A DNA stretch of 64,000 nt, taken from contig JAGVSM010005027.1 of assembly GCA_022494885.1 (NCBI GenBank), forward strand, positions 1-64,000, in the 5' to 3' direction. The position numbers were made by a program, and so were the translations under genes. The notes beneath the pieces were generated by a model. The model searched no databases. It was not told where the DNA came from and saw nothing but the letters and a program-made list of their open reading frames with translations. Below are positions 20,642 to 33,622 of this stretch, one piece after another (within the stretch, counting starts at the first letter, position 1; each line of letters begins with the position of its first letter). The stretch is from Micrasema longulum. Lineage: Eukaryota; Arthropoda; Insecta; Trichoptera; Brachycentridae.

Positions 20642-21900
20642 AAATTCAGTTATTACTAATTGAACGCGCCTTATTTTTCCAAACTTGTTTTGAATTCTTC
20701 AGATTCAGTTTACGTTTAGTAAAAATAACATTTTAAGAACAATTAACGTATTGTTTCACACAGAAATCTGTTGAATTATTCTTTGTACGTTTTTTTTTGG
20801 AAAGGAATGCGCGTTCGGTTAGTAATAACTATAAAATGAAACTAGAGGCGTAGGGAGAGGATTAACGGAAAGGGTAGAATGATTTCAATGTTGGAGTTAA
20901 CTTTATTAATTTGCCCTTCGAGAGATTATGCCATAATTATTTTCAATTTAATTTTAAGTATATGTATGTTAAAATTATATTTTAAATAAATATTATAAAT
21001 TATGAGAAATTTAATATATAATAAACTGTGGGCATTCGATAAGTGATAAACAAGTAAACATTGGTTCTTGTACTTTTAGGAAAAAAATATTTGTTGCTAG
21101 AAATAAAATTTACGCAAAAAAGTCGACAGTGGAAAGAACTCCCTTTTTTTGGATGTGAATTTCAATTTTTAAAATTATAAATAAAAAATAAGACGGTGAA
21201 AAATTAAAGATAAATAAATTGAAAGGTATACAAATCTCAAAATATCTCATAGTTGTTTTGAATAGGAAAGATTACTTGTAAATATAGAAAACTGTTGTAA
21301 GTTATAAGGATAATCTTGTTTATACCTACACTAATAAGAATATGATATAAATTTTGTAAATAATGTATAAAAACAAATTATAATAAAAAGGAACGTACTC
21401 TCGCCAACGTAGTGATAATTACAATTTATTTCTCCCTTTTTTTATGAAAATTCATCTTCTTTGTTTTGGATAGCGATTTTATTTTTTTGTTTTAATTGAG
21501 TACAAATTAGTGCCAAAATAATGAAAAAATTTATAGGTGCCAATATTTTTTTAGTTTCGCCATATTTAGAAAGTATTCCTTTCTAGCCATAAAAAATAGT
21601 GGTTACCTAATTAATCACAGATTTCTGGTAAAAGAAAAAAACAATGTTCCTACAACTCAAACCTCATACTTCATTTAAAACATAATTTTAAAAATGAAAA
21701 AATATAATCAAGGCAACATTTTTTATCTCTGATAATGAACTGAGAAATTGTAAATAATAAAAATTGTATATAGTCTTTTTTGATGTTTTGAAACTGGATA
21801 ATTTTTGGCCGTTCAAAATTTTATTTTCTGTGATTTTATTTTATTTTTGTGTATGTGACATTCAAAATAAACATTTTTCTCTGTACATATTGTAAATGAG
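20642..21900 (+). other. Probable 3' UTR of the dati-like gene
   Basis: This AT-rich stretch follows the stop codon without repeats. It holds AATAAA hexamers at about 20985, 21102 and 21866, any of which could serve polyadenylation. The last is followed by a T-rich, TGT-containing tract. The end of the transcript is inferred, not seen. Confidence 0.5.
21277..21889 (+). promoter_or_regulatory. Cluster of five Pumilio-type octamers in presumed 3' UTR
   Basis: Five matches to TGTANATA lie at 21277-21284, 21355-21362, 21749-21756, 21765-21772 and 21882-21889. The octamer is the established PUF-protein recognition element in mRNA. With this base composition less than one would be expected by chance in the UTR by my rough estimate. 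Binding is inferred. Confidence 0.4.
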
Positions 21901-24900
21901 CGTAAGATATCGCTTTTAGGAATAATTTTATAATAATTGACCGAGAACAAAGAAATAGAATAACAACATAACAACAACGTCAACTAATTATGCAAAAAAT
22001 AATACCCACTCCAATAAAATAACATTAAAATAGTCACAATTTTAAAATAAATCAAAAAACGTAACGATGTAATTATTTGATGTTAAAAATTCAATTGACC
22101 ATTATCCAAACACTGGATTTGTTTTGAATTTTACCTACGATTACGTCTATGTACATCTTATAGTAAAATATTAAACAATTTTTTGGTCTAATGGATAGCG
22201 CTCTTGATTGTATTTTGTAAAAATTCGGGTTCCTATACAACTGGAGCAAATTAATTGTTGTACTCAAATTGCGACCCACAATCAAATATATAGTACAGCA
22301 AGCGTGTTCTCATGCTTTGAGAATATTTATTAAATTAAACGAGTCTAGTAAAAACGTAGCATCATTTCTAATACTATCATTATTGTATTTCAATTCGTAT
22401 TTGTTGCTTTGATATCTTGTTTGTTTTTATGGTAAATAAAAAAAATCATATTTCAAAATCTAAATTTTGCATTTATATGTTTTTCAATCGTGGGTTTGAT
22501 TTTTTTAATCGAAGTTTAATTTTAAAGATGTGACTATTTTTAAGCAAAAATACCGTGTGTCGATTTCATCTGACACTTTGACAAAAACACAAATCCATAC
22601 AATCGAACGACATCCTAACTACTGAAATAATAGAAGAATTTACCGTTGAATCTTATCCACGAAATGGAGGAGATTAGATAATGATTTCAAAGAACAATAA
22701 CCCAGATATTATGAATATTTATGTATTTAAGATAATGCATTATGATTTACCACAATTGTTTATATTATTGATTGATTATACATACACAAGCATCAATAGC
22801 CCAGAATATAAATGAATACTTGCATACAGTATTTCTTATAGCCCACACAATGCAATAGAAAATATTAAGTCTCAATACTCATCACTTGAACTAGCATTTG
22901 TTTACAAATGTCCCGTGCCATGTCAATAATTGAATAAACTACAAAAATTCAATCATTGAAATCGCAAATATAATAAAAAGGATTGTCAGTTGATTAATAA
23001 ACCAAATTCAAAAATGATATTGATTTAACATCTTGGTAAAAATTTCGGTAAAATGTGTATTTGAAATATGTAAAATACTAATTTTAATGCTGTGTAACTA
23101 ACTAGATTTCGTAATTAGTCAATTACGATATTCAGATACTGATTTTATTATAAAAGAATGATATAATCATGATGAAATGCAGTCATCTACTCTTAATAAA
23201 ATTCAGATTTTATTTACTAATCTGTAACTTCGATCCTGTATTTTCTATCAGAAATAATACGTAGAGTGATGATCTGATACTTAAATGATGAAAATTATAT
23301 GTTTTCAATAAATATACAGTGTTTTTTAATGTCTGTGAAAACTTTTTACATCGGTAAATTTTATTAAGAATTCATTAAAAATCCGCATCCAAATATTATA
23401 ATATATCTGCAGCATTTGAATTACTATTTTTAACAAATCAAAAATGACTTTAAATTACGTGTTTTGTTATATGAATTAATATTAAGATGTCATTTGATTA
23501 ATAATGACGTTTTAATGTACGAAATAAAACCAATTTGCAATAGCCCAAGATATTTGAGATTGTTTTTATTAACTTTATTGTTTCGAAATAATCTGTAAGA
23601 GTTTTATTGTTTGAATTACTTACCTTTTTTTAAAACACAAAAATTTTTGGAATTTGATTATTATTTATCAAGACACGAACAAAAATGTGATAAACATTCG
23701 GATTTTATGGAAACCAATAAATATAGATGTTAATTTATAATAATGTGTAAAATATATCTCGGTCAATGTTCATTAGACTAGAAAAAATAATAAATATGCA
23801 ATATCAAATGTGTTTTGGAAGATATTTCGGTCGAAAATGCATTTACGATTTAAAACATTTCACGGAATTTTAACTAAATAAAATAAAAACAAATAAATAG
23901 TTCCTAAATTGTATTTCGGTCGAGTTAAGAAATCGTGTACGTATCATTAAAATTGTAAAAAATTGATTAAGTAGAAAAATAATAATAATTAAGTATTAAT
24001 ATTTGGCATTATTAGTACTTATAAAAATTAATGTTTAAAATTAATAAACCGTATTTATTGAGTTTCCAAAATATGAATAAAATGAAAAAAACTCAAAAAG
24101 AAATAACCTTTGGAACGTGGCGTGTTGTTATTCCTAGAAAAAATCATTTTTAACTGAAAATATTAAGTTTATTGAGTGTAAAAAATTATGTTTAATATTT
24201 TTTTAATAAAATATATCAATAATGTGCTTATTGTTTAAGAAATGTTACATATTTTTAAACATTTTTGTTCAAAACTGATTTTTTATGACTCTTGTGCTTC
24301 ATTTGTGCATTTGTGAAAACAATTGTTACAAACTTAATTATATTTTTAAGAAAATATATAATTCAGTGCAATGATTTTTTTTATAAAATACTACTTAGGT
24401 AAGATTTTTTTATATTCAAAAGACTAATTATTGTTTTTTACATGATTTGTATAAATAACAGTGTTGGTATAAATATTTTATCAATTTAATTAAATTAAGT
24501 ACAAGTTATAAACAATAAAAAATACGACTCACGCTGCATTTAGAAAAAGAACGAATAGTTATACCTACGACTAAAAACCTAAAGACGAACCGAACAAAAT
24601 TATTCATACAACCGAACTACAAATTTTACTTATACACTCATAAGTAAGCAAAACATGACAGACAAGTGAAATTTCGCAAAGACAAAAACAAATTATAGTG
24701 ACTAAACCAACACAATAGTCTGTTTTATTATATTAAGTTTATAATTACCATCATCAGTTGAATTATAAACTATTTCTTGTGAAGTTTTTAATGAATAGTT
24801 GCAATAGAACCGGATTTGGTTACTATTTTTTTATGTTATATGACTATTTGTAATAATTATAATGATCTTTTATACATGTTTTATACACGTGAGCGCTTGA

Positions 24901-26580
24901 TAATACCGTATCTTACACATTCAAGTACGAAAACAAAGATTTTCGTTAAAAAACAACGATTTTAAAAGAGATATATTTTTAGCACTATTTGTATTTCATT
25001 TGCCCTTGTATCTACATTATACGTAAACTATTTGAAACACGTTGCCATATTTAATAAAATATAATTTTAATTATAATTATTATTGATCATATGATTTGCA
25101 GTAATCGAATGTAATGGCCTAGAATTAACGAAACATTCTCATGTTATCATCGATTATACAGTAATGCATTTTGTTGTTATAAAAAACATATAATTATGTT
25201 CAATTTAATGTTATATTATCATAGTTATTAAATGAATTAATTATTTTTTAATTGTTTACTGTCGTGATTATTCTTTTGTTAACGATAATCTTTATTAAAC
25301 ACTATTATTTATTCACTTAAAGTAAGAAATACATACTTAACAAGTCAGTAAATATTTTATATGGTTGATCTATTTAACACCGCTTTTAACGTTAGTTAAG
25401 AACACAAGTATATTCCTTAATGTTTAGCAGTAATTAATGATAACTTTTAGACAAGATAGACAGGTTTTTGATTACATATTACACACATAGATATTAACTT
25501 TTAATTATGCATTTAAACATACTAACTCCATAGCAATTAGGTTAAGAAATTTGAGCATAATCGCGTCAAGAAACATCAATAAGAATAATTTAACTCTTTC
25601 ATTCGCGTTTGTTCAAATCAATGTTCAATTTAATATTCATTATTGTAGTCTCCGTGTTTATAGTTATTAAGACTTTATATTTATTGAATATTTTTCCAGG
25701 TCTACCATTTTGTAACGTCGTTACTACCGTAATTTTAAGAATATATACGGGCATTCTGAAATACAAATAAATAATTGATTATAAGTGCAAAAAATATATA
25801 ACATAAGATACGTCTCAAATTTACTAAGGTGTGAACGATTTTAAAAAATTAAATAAAAATGTATGGATTGTTTAAAGAAATGACAATGTTGCATGAAAAA
25901 CGCGCGATTTAAGTGCGGCGTTTTGGTTTTAATTTTCCGCAATTTATTCAACCCATTGGGAGAAATAATTGCATATGAAATGCAGAATTCACTACAAAAA
26001 CGGCGCAAATCAAAAAGATGCATAGATAGCGTCGCATTAAATCAAAGTAAACACATATTATTACGATTCGTACACGGGAAATTTTAATATGTTCTTCATT
26101 TCGTAACATTGACTTCACCTGTTATAACCGTAGACCCTCAAACTACAAAACTTGTAGAAAATATACATTTCAACTCAGGTACTCTGTAATAAGAGTATTT
26201 TTTCAATCTGTTTGGCAAATTTATAAAAAATACGTAAAATTTTCTTGCATTATTTTTACCACTTAAGTTAAATGATAAAATTAAATGATTTATTTTTTAA
26301 TGGCATTATGTGGTCCCATAAAAGTGTCTCCGACTCGCAAATCAAACATCCGAAGTTCAATCCCCATTCTCCAAGTAAATTCCAATCTACTTCAAACCTA
26401 TTTATAAATGGCCCCAAAATTGGAATAATACATATTTGGTCAAATGAAAGAATATACAGATTCCATTCGAATAATTGGCAAAAAGTGCTATCCAAAATAG
26501 CTTTCTGTATGAATGTGTTTGTTTGATTATTTTTTATTCACGAAAACATTGGAATATTTTTGAAGATGGTTCTCAGCAAT
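21901..26580. other. AT-rich intergenic stretch with few repeats
   Basis: No convincing coding frame, LINE, SINE or inverted-repeat family member is visible. Weak tRNA-like remnants occur near 22181-22245 and 26325-26395 (A-box-like and B-box-like strings only). Everything else is low-complexity AT-rich sequence. Confidence 0.5.
26325..26395 (+). repeat. Degenerate tRNA-like (SINE head) remnant
   Basis: GACTCGCAAATCAAACATC followed by GAAGTTCAATCCCC resembles the anticodon-arm to B-box part of a tRNA-derived SINE. The A box is decayed and no tail is recognised. Confidence 0.3.
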
Positions 26581-26594
26581 ATTTTACTATTCCT

Positions 26595-26715
26595 GACGAT
26601 GACGATGAGTCATCTGGCGTCTAAAGCGTGAGGCTAATCATTAATGTAACAGATGAAGGGAATACGTTGTTATTGGCCTGCCAATGCAGTTTCCAGGGCC
26701 CCGATTACAATGGGA
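26595..26715 (+). repeat. tRNA-derived SINE family 1, decayed fragment
   Basis: GTCTAAAGCGTGAGGCTAAT and GCCTGCCAATGCAGTTTCCA recall the body in plus orientation. It is the only dispersed family member near the otherwise repeat-poor 3' flank of the zinc-finger gene. Confidence 0.5.
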
Positions 26716-27139
26716 ATTTAACAAAGTTATCGCCAAATATCTGTAAAGAAAAATCTATATTTTTGTCCAAAAATGAGTATATTTGCATGAACATTTAATG
26801 TATCTTCATTGGTAACCTACAATTAAACATATTTAAAAGAAAAAAATGTATGCATATTCTGCTTTTCATACAGAAAACTTAATTTTAGTTTGTAGATAAA
26901 ATTGAAGATAAATGTTCAGTTCCCATTCTGGGCCCAGGGCAAAATTACCAAATTAAGTGCAAGTACGAATATTGTGAGATTAACTCTTACAAGACTGTGG
27001 TAAATAATCCCTTTGCACGCGGTGGTGTAACATCGAGTTACCACTAGCAAAAGACGGAATATTCTAGGGCTCATACATTTGAAAAAAAGATTAATAATTA
27101 TTTTTCCATAATTTATCAAAATAAACACCATATTTAGTC

Positions 27140-27585
27140 CTGTTACTGCAAAAAAAAATCACAAATTCGCCAATCATAATTCTCGCGTACGTCCCCCATT
27201 ACTGTCATCAACCGACTAAATTGAGTTTATCACAACAGCGGCTACGGCACGAAGATAGAAATCATTACAAAGAAGAAAGAGACGCTGTTCTTTGGCGGCT
27301 GTTTGTGTGAAAGAGATTCAGTCGGTTATTAGAAGTCAGCAATATTGCACGCATGTTGAATGACCGGCGTATTTATGTTTTTTAATTTATTTTGCTATAA
27401 AAGAGCTGAATTGTTTAAATATTTTTTTTAAATTATGGAAAATATAATTATTTAACGGTAGGTCTCTTTATTTGGTTTTCAAAAGTCTGAACTTCAGAAT
27501 ATTCCATCTTATGTTTGTGGTAACACAATGTTACATCACCGCACGCAAATGATTTTTTTGCCACAGCCTTTTAAGAGTCAAAAAC
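27140..27585 (+). repeat. Family F element
   Basis: It shares GAGACGCTGTTCTTTGGCGG, GAAAGAGATTCAGTCGGTTA, ATGACCGGCGTATTTATGTT and TGCCACAGCCTTTTAAGAGT with copies at 38488 and 52440. No coding frame is seen. Confidence 0.75.
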
Positions 27586-28794
27586 TATTAGCCAAAGTAT
27601 GCAATGCAGTGGTGAAAAAAAGTAAGCAGAAGTACTTTTAACATTAATGCCATAAATTGTTACAATTTTTTTTTTAAATATCGAACATCAATCACACCCA
27701 AGCGCTCACATGTTCATTCATAAAAGATAGCATACTTAGAAATATTAAATACATTAAAAAATATTATCATAATAATGGACAAGTATACATACAAACATAA
27801 TCAATGTAATGCAGAAAAAAAACAACAAAAAAAACAAAAAAAATACAAAAAATAAATACATAAAAAAATCTTGTACTTAATCAATAGAAAATCACAGATA
27901 ACTAATTGCATTGATTTTAAATCAACATTTTATTTCTGTGTTGATGTTTTTTTATGTTTTCTGGTCATTTTTAGGTAGCGTATATTCGGAAAATATTTTG
28001 TGATTTAATTACGCAATATTCGGTGTTCAGTAGAAAATAATAACATAAATGTATGTACCATTTAACTGTGAACAATTTTTATTTTATAATTATCGCATTT
28101 TAATTGTGTTATTTAGTTTTAAATTTAATTTAATTTATTGGTGATGACATTTTTGAGGAAAGTATGTTTGTAAACCTTCTTCAAAAAAATTGTAAAAAAT
28201 GTAAATTATTCTACCAAAATGTCAAACATTATAATAGTAACAAAATTTATTTAATGGTAATTTTAAGATTCAGGCGTAATAGTTATTTAATAAATTGGTA
28301 AAAAAAAAATTCGGAGAGTAAATTACCATTATGTCATCAATTTATGTTCAATTTTACATAATTATTGTGCTTTGTAATAGAAACATTTTATTTGTATAAT
28401 TTTAACGTTTATTATTTTCTGTGCTTGGATGTCATTACTGATTACAAAATTACTTTTAATTATTGCCGAGATTGGCTAGTTATAATTATTTTTAAATAAA
28501 AACAGTGTTTAAAAATAAATCAAGCATTTTTATTGGTTTTCATTCAGATAATATTTACCTGATAAAAATATAAACATAAGTTGATAATAAAGCTGGTTCC
28601 TGGTTTTGCCTTAAATGTGTGATAGCGAAGTATGAAATTGGCAAAACAATGATTAAAGCGGGCTTATTGCTGTTGAAATGCGATCACTCAGGTGAATATC
28701 TGGTAAAATTATGTACTAAGGTAACATGGGAGAGTGGCGTTCACTTGTGAGGAAATCCAAATAATTATGTACGGTACCTAAAGGGCTTGGCGAA
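27586..28794. other. AT-rich stretch
   Basis: A-rich run near 27810-27865; otherwise nothing is recognised. Confidence 0.4.
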
Positions 28795-29170
28795 CATTTT
28801 GCTGGAATGAACCTTTCCGAAACTTCTAGATTTAGGTACTGCAGCGCAGATGGCGAAACACCTATACACATTCTATGTGATTGTGATGCTTTGCATCATA
28901 AAAGGAGCCTCATCCTCGTGGGACCACTGGTTAAATCTGAGGATGTTAAAGAGCTCGCTCCCTGCCTAATAGCCCAATGCCTCACGGATCTGAGATTGGA
29001 GGGGGAGATTTAGCAAAATGTAAACTCTTGCCTTCCACACAGTAGCCAGGTTCTTTATAGAACTGGGCGTGTAAGGCGAGAACTATTCACGGGGACCCGT
29101 CGCAATAGATCTCAACAGTTTGCAGTGACGTCAGGAGCTTGCGAAGCACTGACCCTACCTCTAAAAGTAA
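28795..29170 (+). pseudogene. LINE (I/R1-like) C-terminal Cys-rich fragment and 3' UTR
   Basis: The frame from 28807 gives FRYCSADGETPIHILCDCDA, a CCHC-like zinc knuckle that follows RNase H in several LINEs, and ends LRLEGEI at 29013. The sequence after it (TTCCACACAGTAGCCAGG, ATTCACGGGGACCCGTCGCA) is shared with 48775-49120, so it is the family's 3' UTR. Confidence 0.7.
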
Positions 29171-30234
29171 GAAAAAAGGGCTTGGCACAAAAATAAACTT
29201 TCAAATAGTTAATTTAGTTTACCTTGCCTATAAGATAGAAATTACCAACATTTATAGTGTTTGACATATTTTCATACATTTTAAGAACTGTTCGTTGACC
29301 GCAATAGGGTATTCTTACTTTTTTATATTTTTTATTTTGAAATAAGCAAAAAATTATGATTGTAACGGTATCAATATTTATTTCGTGCCAAAAACGAGGC
29401 CTTTTGCGCCCTGTGGTAAAAACGGCACGAATGACGTTTTAGCCCCAAACTTGCACGCAATGTTTATTAGAAGCGCAGTCGGCGGTCATAACACGTGACG
29501 TCAGAATGACGTGTGCCAACTGCGAGCAATTTTGTATTTGCTGATTTTAAAACCCGAAACTTATAAATGAAAACACATTTAAAATACAATGATGGTTGTA
29601 TTATTAGAATTGTAAAAATCCGCTTAAAATGTATATGTAATCTTGACGATAACGTCAATGTACGTCAATAACGTCGGAAATAATTCCAACTTTTAAAATA
29701 TCGTATTTTTCGCACCAAGGGGGTAATGACAGTCGGTCGAAAACAGTATTGGCATTGCTTCATAATCAAACTAATTTACAATATAAATAATGTTTCAATA
29801 GTAATCCAATGTTTATTTTAATGAAAATTGTTGAAAATTATTTAAATAAACATGACCCGTTCTGTATTTGGGCATTGCCTGGCATAACCTCAAAATTACT
29901 AAAACGTTTTCTTTGATCGTAACTAAAAACCTAAATAAGTTTCAAAAGATCGAATCGGCACATCAGATAAACCAACACATTTGGAATAACTGGTAATTAA
30001 AACATACCGATACTTATAAAGTATTATAAGCTCCCTTTGACTAAAAATTAAGCTTTTTACAACAAAACACGACCCGACTCCATTGACGCTCTCACTCACT
30101 CTGTGAGCGACATAAAATGGTGGTGCCTTGTAAATAAGTTGACTTTGATGTGTACTAAAGAGTTGCACTAGTAAATGAATCAAAATGTTCCGTACGGAAT
30201 TTGACAATGACGGACACCATCTCCTGACCACCAT
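29171..30234. other. Unannotated stretch
   Basis: AACACGTGACGTCAGAATGACGTG (about 29491) repeats the ACGTCA word and is followed by AACGTCAATGTACGTCAATA ACGTC at 29649. No gene is identified. Confidence 0.4.
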
Positions 30235-30620
30235 TCCCCCATTTCACCATAATGTCGATCCGTGCATTATGTAAGGCTGAGATGAGCACTGTCAACAACT
30301 TCAAGAAGAGAGTTCCACGTTGGTTTGGACGTGTAGAGCAAATGGGCGGTGAAAGAACCGCTAATTTTAATGGACTCAGGAAACAAGGAAAACTGAGGCC
30401 TAGGCTGAAGGGCAAGAACTAATTTAAGAAGATTCATCAGGACAGATCAGCTTAGGTTGCAGTGGCGCCAAGATCTTATTTAGTACTGCACCCCATTTTT
30501 TCAGTATAACCAAGCAAGCAAGCAAACCTCCACGAAGTGAAGGTATGTATGCTAAGGCAGAGTGATATGGCGTTCTATCATATCTCCTTTTGCATACATA
30601 CCCTGACATTCTCAAAATTC
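30235..30620 (+). pseudogene. RTE-like LINE 3' end, decayed
   Basis: AGGCTGAGATGAGCACTGTC and GAGTTCCACGTTGGTTTGGA correspond to the ET-IIDRIKKG-LRWFG segment. The part after about 30420 is diverged, with GGTATGTATGCTAAGGCAGA near the 3' end. Confidence 0.6.
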
Positions 30621-30707
30621 GTATGCACTTACGCCAGGGGCAAACCGTGTTTAGAAGCGATTAAGCGCAGCTTACCCTTATATTTTACCAACCATAATAA
30701 TACTAAC

Positions 30708-30862
30708 ATATTACAACAGAGATGAAGACCATTCAAGAGAAGGTAATATAGAAGTCTAGGCATCTACAGGGCTTATGACCTGTCAATGGCTGGTTTAAGT
30801 GGCCACTTTACACATAACAATATATAATAATGTTACTTTCCAAGTAACAGTATTATATATTA
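30708..30862 (+). mobile_element. Inverted-repeat element fragment ending in a hairpin
   Basis: The core (ACAACAGAGATGAAGACCAT, GTCTAGGCATCTACAGGGCT, AAGTGGCCACTTTACACATA) is followed by an imperfect palindrome at 30819-30862 with about 20-bp arms. Confidence 0.7.
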
Positions 30863-30944
30863 TTCATAATAATACTGTTACTTTATTTTATTTTAAATCA
30901 TTTCCACCGTTTGTATTTTTATCCTAATATAAATAATAATATTA

Positions 30945-31150
30945 ACAAAGCGCGTCCATCGCCTGCGGTGAGCCAAGAAACTAGCCGATTATTCCAGCTT
31001 ATTTTTCCATACAAATAAGTATACTATATTTTGAATGTTTTAACCCCAGTGCGGGTTTTTCTCCTAGATTAAACTTGCAGATTACACAAATTATTTGAAG
31101 ATTCTTGGTATGGAAAATAGTATTTCAAACATTATTTCTTAAGGACTTTT
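30945..31150 (+). repeat. Dispersed family J copy
   Basis: GAAACTAGCCGATTATTCCA, TTCCATACAAATAAGTA, AACTTGCAGATTACACA and GTATTTCAAACATTATTTCT match 54540-54750 in order. Confidence 0.6.
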
Positions 31151-31489
31151 TCAAAACACTCAAAGAATTGAGATGGTACTTTTGACATAAGACCATAATT
31201 ACTTTTATGCGTCATATTGCAAGACATATGGCGCATGAAAGCTATTCTGTTCAGTGTTCATATTTTGTAAATTTGTTGATATACATTTAAATTGCTGAAT
31301 TTCACTCGTCCATGAGCTTTGTAGCTGCTAGACGATTTGTCATCAACCTTCAATATGGATCCATATCTTTTCACACTTCCCATATTTACAAGAACAAAAT
31401 TACTAAAAGACTTATTAGCTTCATATGTTTATATGTAATATTTAGTTAACACTGTCACTATAAAATTTTATAGACTTATTGGTTAATTA

Positions 31490-31635
31490 TACCTTGATAA
31501 AGAAGCTTGTGTAGCTTTGAAACCGGTCGGTAGAAATAATTAAAAATATGTGGTTAAAATAACGTTATTTTATATTCATTTTATAATTTATAACAAATTT
31601 AGTACTTCAAATATAAATTTTATAATATCGATATG
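31490..31635 (+). repeat. Dispersed family K copy
   Basis: AGCTTGTGTAGCTTTGAAAC, CGGTCGGTAGAAA and TTAGTACTTCAAATATAAAT match 49140-49265. Confidence 0.6.
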
Positions 31636-31643
31636 TATCATCA

Positions 31644-31870
31644 ACAAACAATCACGCCGTTTCCCCGTAAGGGTGGGCAGAGAGGATATTACGTCACATC
31701 GCCATATCTTCTTCCTCGTTTTCTGCATCCATCAACATTCGCATCGTAAATCGTTTTAGCCGTTCTTTCGCCATCTATTCGCTCTACATGTCGAAACCAA
31801 CGCAGCACTTCACCACAAACTTCGCTCCCATACATCAGGGTTTACACCAGAACTCCATTGTAAACAGCTA
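31644..31870 (-). pseudogene. RTE-like LINE 3' end fragment
   Basis: CAAACAATCACGCCGTTTCC and CATCAACATTCGCATCGTAA match the minus-strand copy at 42016. An internal deletion removed most of the C-terminal region. The sequence then continues with further reverse-complement RTE traces to about 32035. Confidence 0.7.
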
Positions 31871-32069
31871 ATTATGCCTCCTTTGATAAACATTTATTTG
31901 TCAAGGTTGATTTAATTGAACCGTTGACTGTTCCTGGCACTCATTTTCCTTTCAATATTTTTCTCAGTCATTCCATCATTAGTAAACATACTTTCGAGAT
32001 AGACAAATTCCTCTACCGGTTATATACCAGTATAACCCCATTCACAGCTATCTCACATTTAGTCATACA

Positions 32070-32185
32070 TTTGTTTAACGTATTTTACGTAATTTGACAT
32101 TAAATCATAAGTGTGACCACAAGGAAGCAAAGTACTGTCGCATACAAAAAAAAAAAGAATTCATAAATTAACCACTCTTTAAGGC
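32070..32185 (-). repeat. Dispersed family G copy, diverged
   Basis: TTTGACATTAAATCATAAGT, GTGTGACCA and TTAACCACTCTTTAAGG match the reverse complement of G. It is followed directly by an inverted-repeat element. Confidence 0.5.
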
Positions 32186-32480
32186 AATGTTTTGGGTATA
32201 TCTAAATGCTTGCAAACAGGCTGGATTTCCTTCCTATGGAGTAGTTATTTCAATTCAAACTTGTTGCAACAGAGAGGGAAAATATTTTTGAGAAGGCAAT
32301 ATGGAAGTCTAGGCATTTACAGGGCTAATGACCTGTCATTAACTGGTTTATGTAGCCACGCTATCACTATTCTGTCCAAATTTAAACATTCACATTTCTT
32401 CAACACATAAAAGAGCTAAAACTATACTTGATGTGAGTAAGATTCATTTGGCTAAACCATTTCACTTACGTTAAAACAGT
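32186..32480 (+). mobile_element. Inverted-repeat element copy
   Basis: TTTTGGGTATATCTAAATGC, TTGCAACAGAGAGGGAAAAT, GAAGTCTAGGCATTTACAGG and ACCTGTCATTAACTGGTTTA follow family order, then the module (GAGCTAAAACTATACTTGAT). Confidence 0.75.
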
Positions 32481-32509
32481 TGAGAAAATGGAGATGCCTT
32501 AAAATAAGG

Positions 32510-32665
32510 CAGAATGGCGAATGTTACACAGTGTGTAAATTGGCCACTTAATGAGACAGATCGTAAACCCTGTAAATGCCTAGAATTCCAAATTCCTTTT
32601 TCAAAAATGGTTTCTCTCTATGTTGCAACACATTTGGATCTAAGTAACTTCCTAGGGAGGAAATC
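32510..32665 (-). mobile_element. Inverted-repeat element half copy, reverse
   Basis: AATGTTACACAGTGTGTAAA, TGGCCACTTAATGAGACAGA and TTCCTAGGGAGGAAATCCA are the reverse of the preceding element. Together with 32186-32480 it forms a broken full-length unit. Confidence 0.7.
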
Positions 32666-32679
32666 CAACCTCTCTGAAG

Positions 32680-33165
32680 GAAAACAGCCCCCAATTTCAC
32701 CGATTTTCCGCTCAGCTTTGCCAAAAGGAAAATACGAAGCAGGACTCTTCAACTCTGGAACGATCGTTATTTGAGTGAGACTACCGAAAGTATAACTAAA
32801 ATGTTTTCCCTTACCATTTTCCATGCCTATGATTTCAGAAAAATGCAGAATGCTGGCTACGAGCTCACCCAGATGCTTACAGGTCATTGTGGGTTCATGA
32901 GCTACCTGCATCGCTTCAAGCTCTCCGAGATCGACAACTGCCTATGCGACAGTGAAACTCCTCAAGATGTCCCCCACCTGTTGATGCATTGCCCCTTTTT
33001 CAGCTTTCAAAGACAACAGCTGGAGGCGCGATGCAGAGGCCTGGGTGAAGATCTATGCGACATCCCATCGGTGATAGGTAATAAAGAACTCACACGGAAG
33101 GTAGTATCATACATGATCAATATAATGCAAGCAATTGGTAAAATAAACCAAAGTAGGGATTAAAA
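32680..33165 (+). pseudogene. R1/I-like LINE, C-terminal part after RNase H
   Basis: A first frame (SPIFRSALPKGKY) shifts at about 32755 into a long open frame ending at 33163: SETTESITKMFSLTIFHAYD, LTQMLTGHCGFMSYLHRFKL, NCLCDSETPQDVPHLLMHCP and FFSFQRQQLE. The C-x-C...H...C knuckle and the GH-x-YLHRF motif match the copy at 57945-58720. About 130 residues are unbroken, so it is moderately young. Confidence 0.75.
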
Positions 33166-33622
33166 TGCCGAACACTCCTCTAGTGGAACGGAAGGACTGT
33201 TGACTACTGCCAACAGGCCGGCTTCTCCTGAAGAGTTTTAAGTGGTTTCCTCATCGGGTGAGCAAATGCTGAGAAGTTCCTGATTAGCCCACATTAGTAT
33301 ATCCCTCCTGATCCCAATTGTTTAGATAAATTTAACGATATTTAATTGCGGAAAAATCCACTTTTTTTCATATAAACCTTGTATATTAAAAGCAAGATAA
33401 ATAATAAAGCAACTCTTATATTAAAAAAACCTGTCTGAAAGCATTTGGACATATTTAAAACATCACCCTAATCAGTGATTAATTTACGAATTCTTATTTT
33501 GTGCATGCGGCTACACTTTGCTTTATACATGGTCAAAAAAATTACGTAAAAATAATACGAACACGTGAAGCTAAACATGATGATTTTCATTTAGAACATC
33601 ATTGCGACTTAAAGTACTCCTA

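Noticed and set aside
22181..22245. tRNA-like string GGTCTAATGGATAGCGCT then TTCGGGTTCC
   Set aside because: No cloverleaf can be drawn with a paired acceptor stem and no second copy is seen; too weak to list as a gene or SINE.
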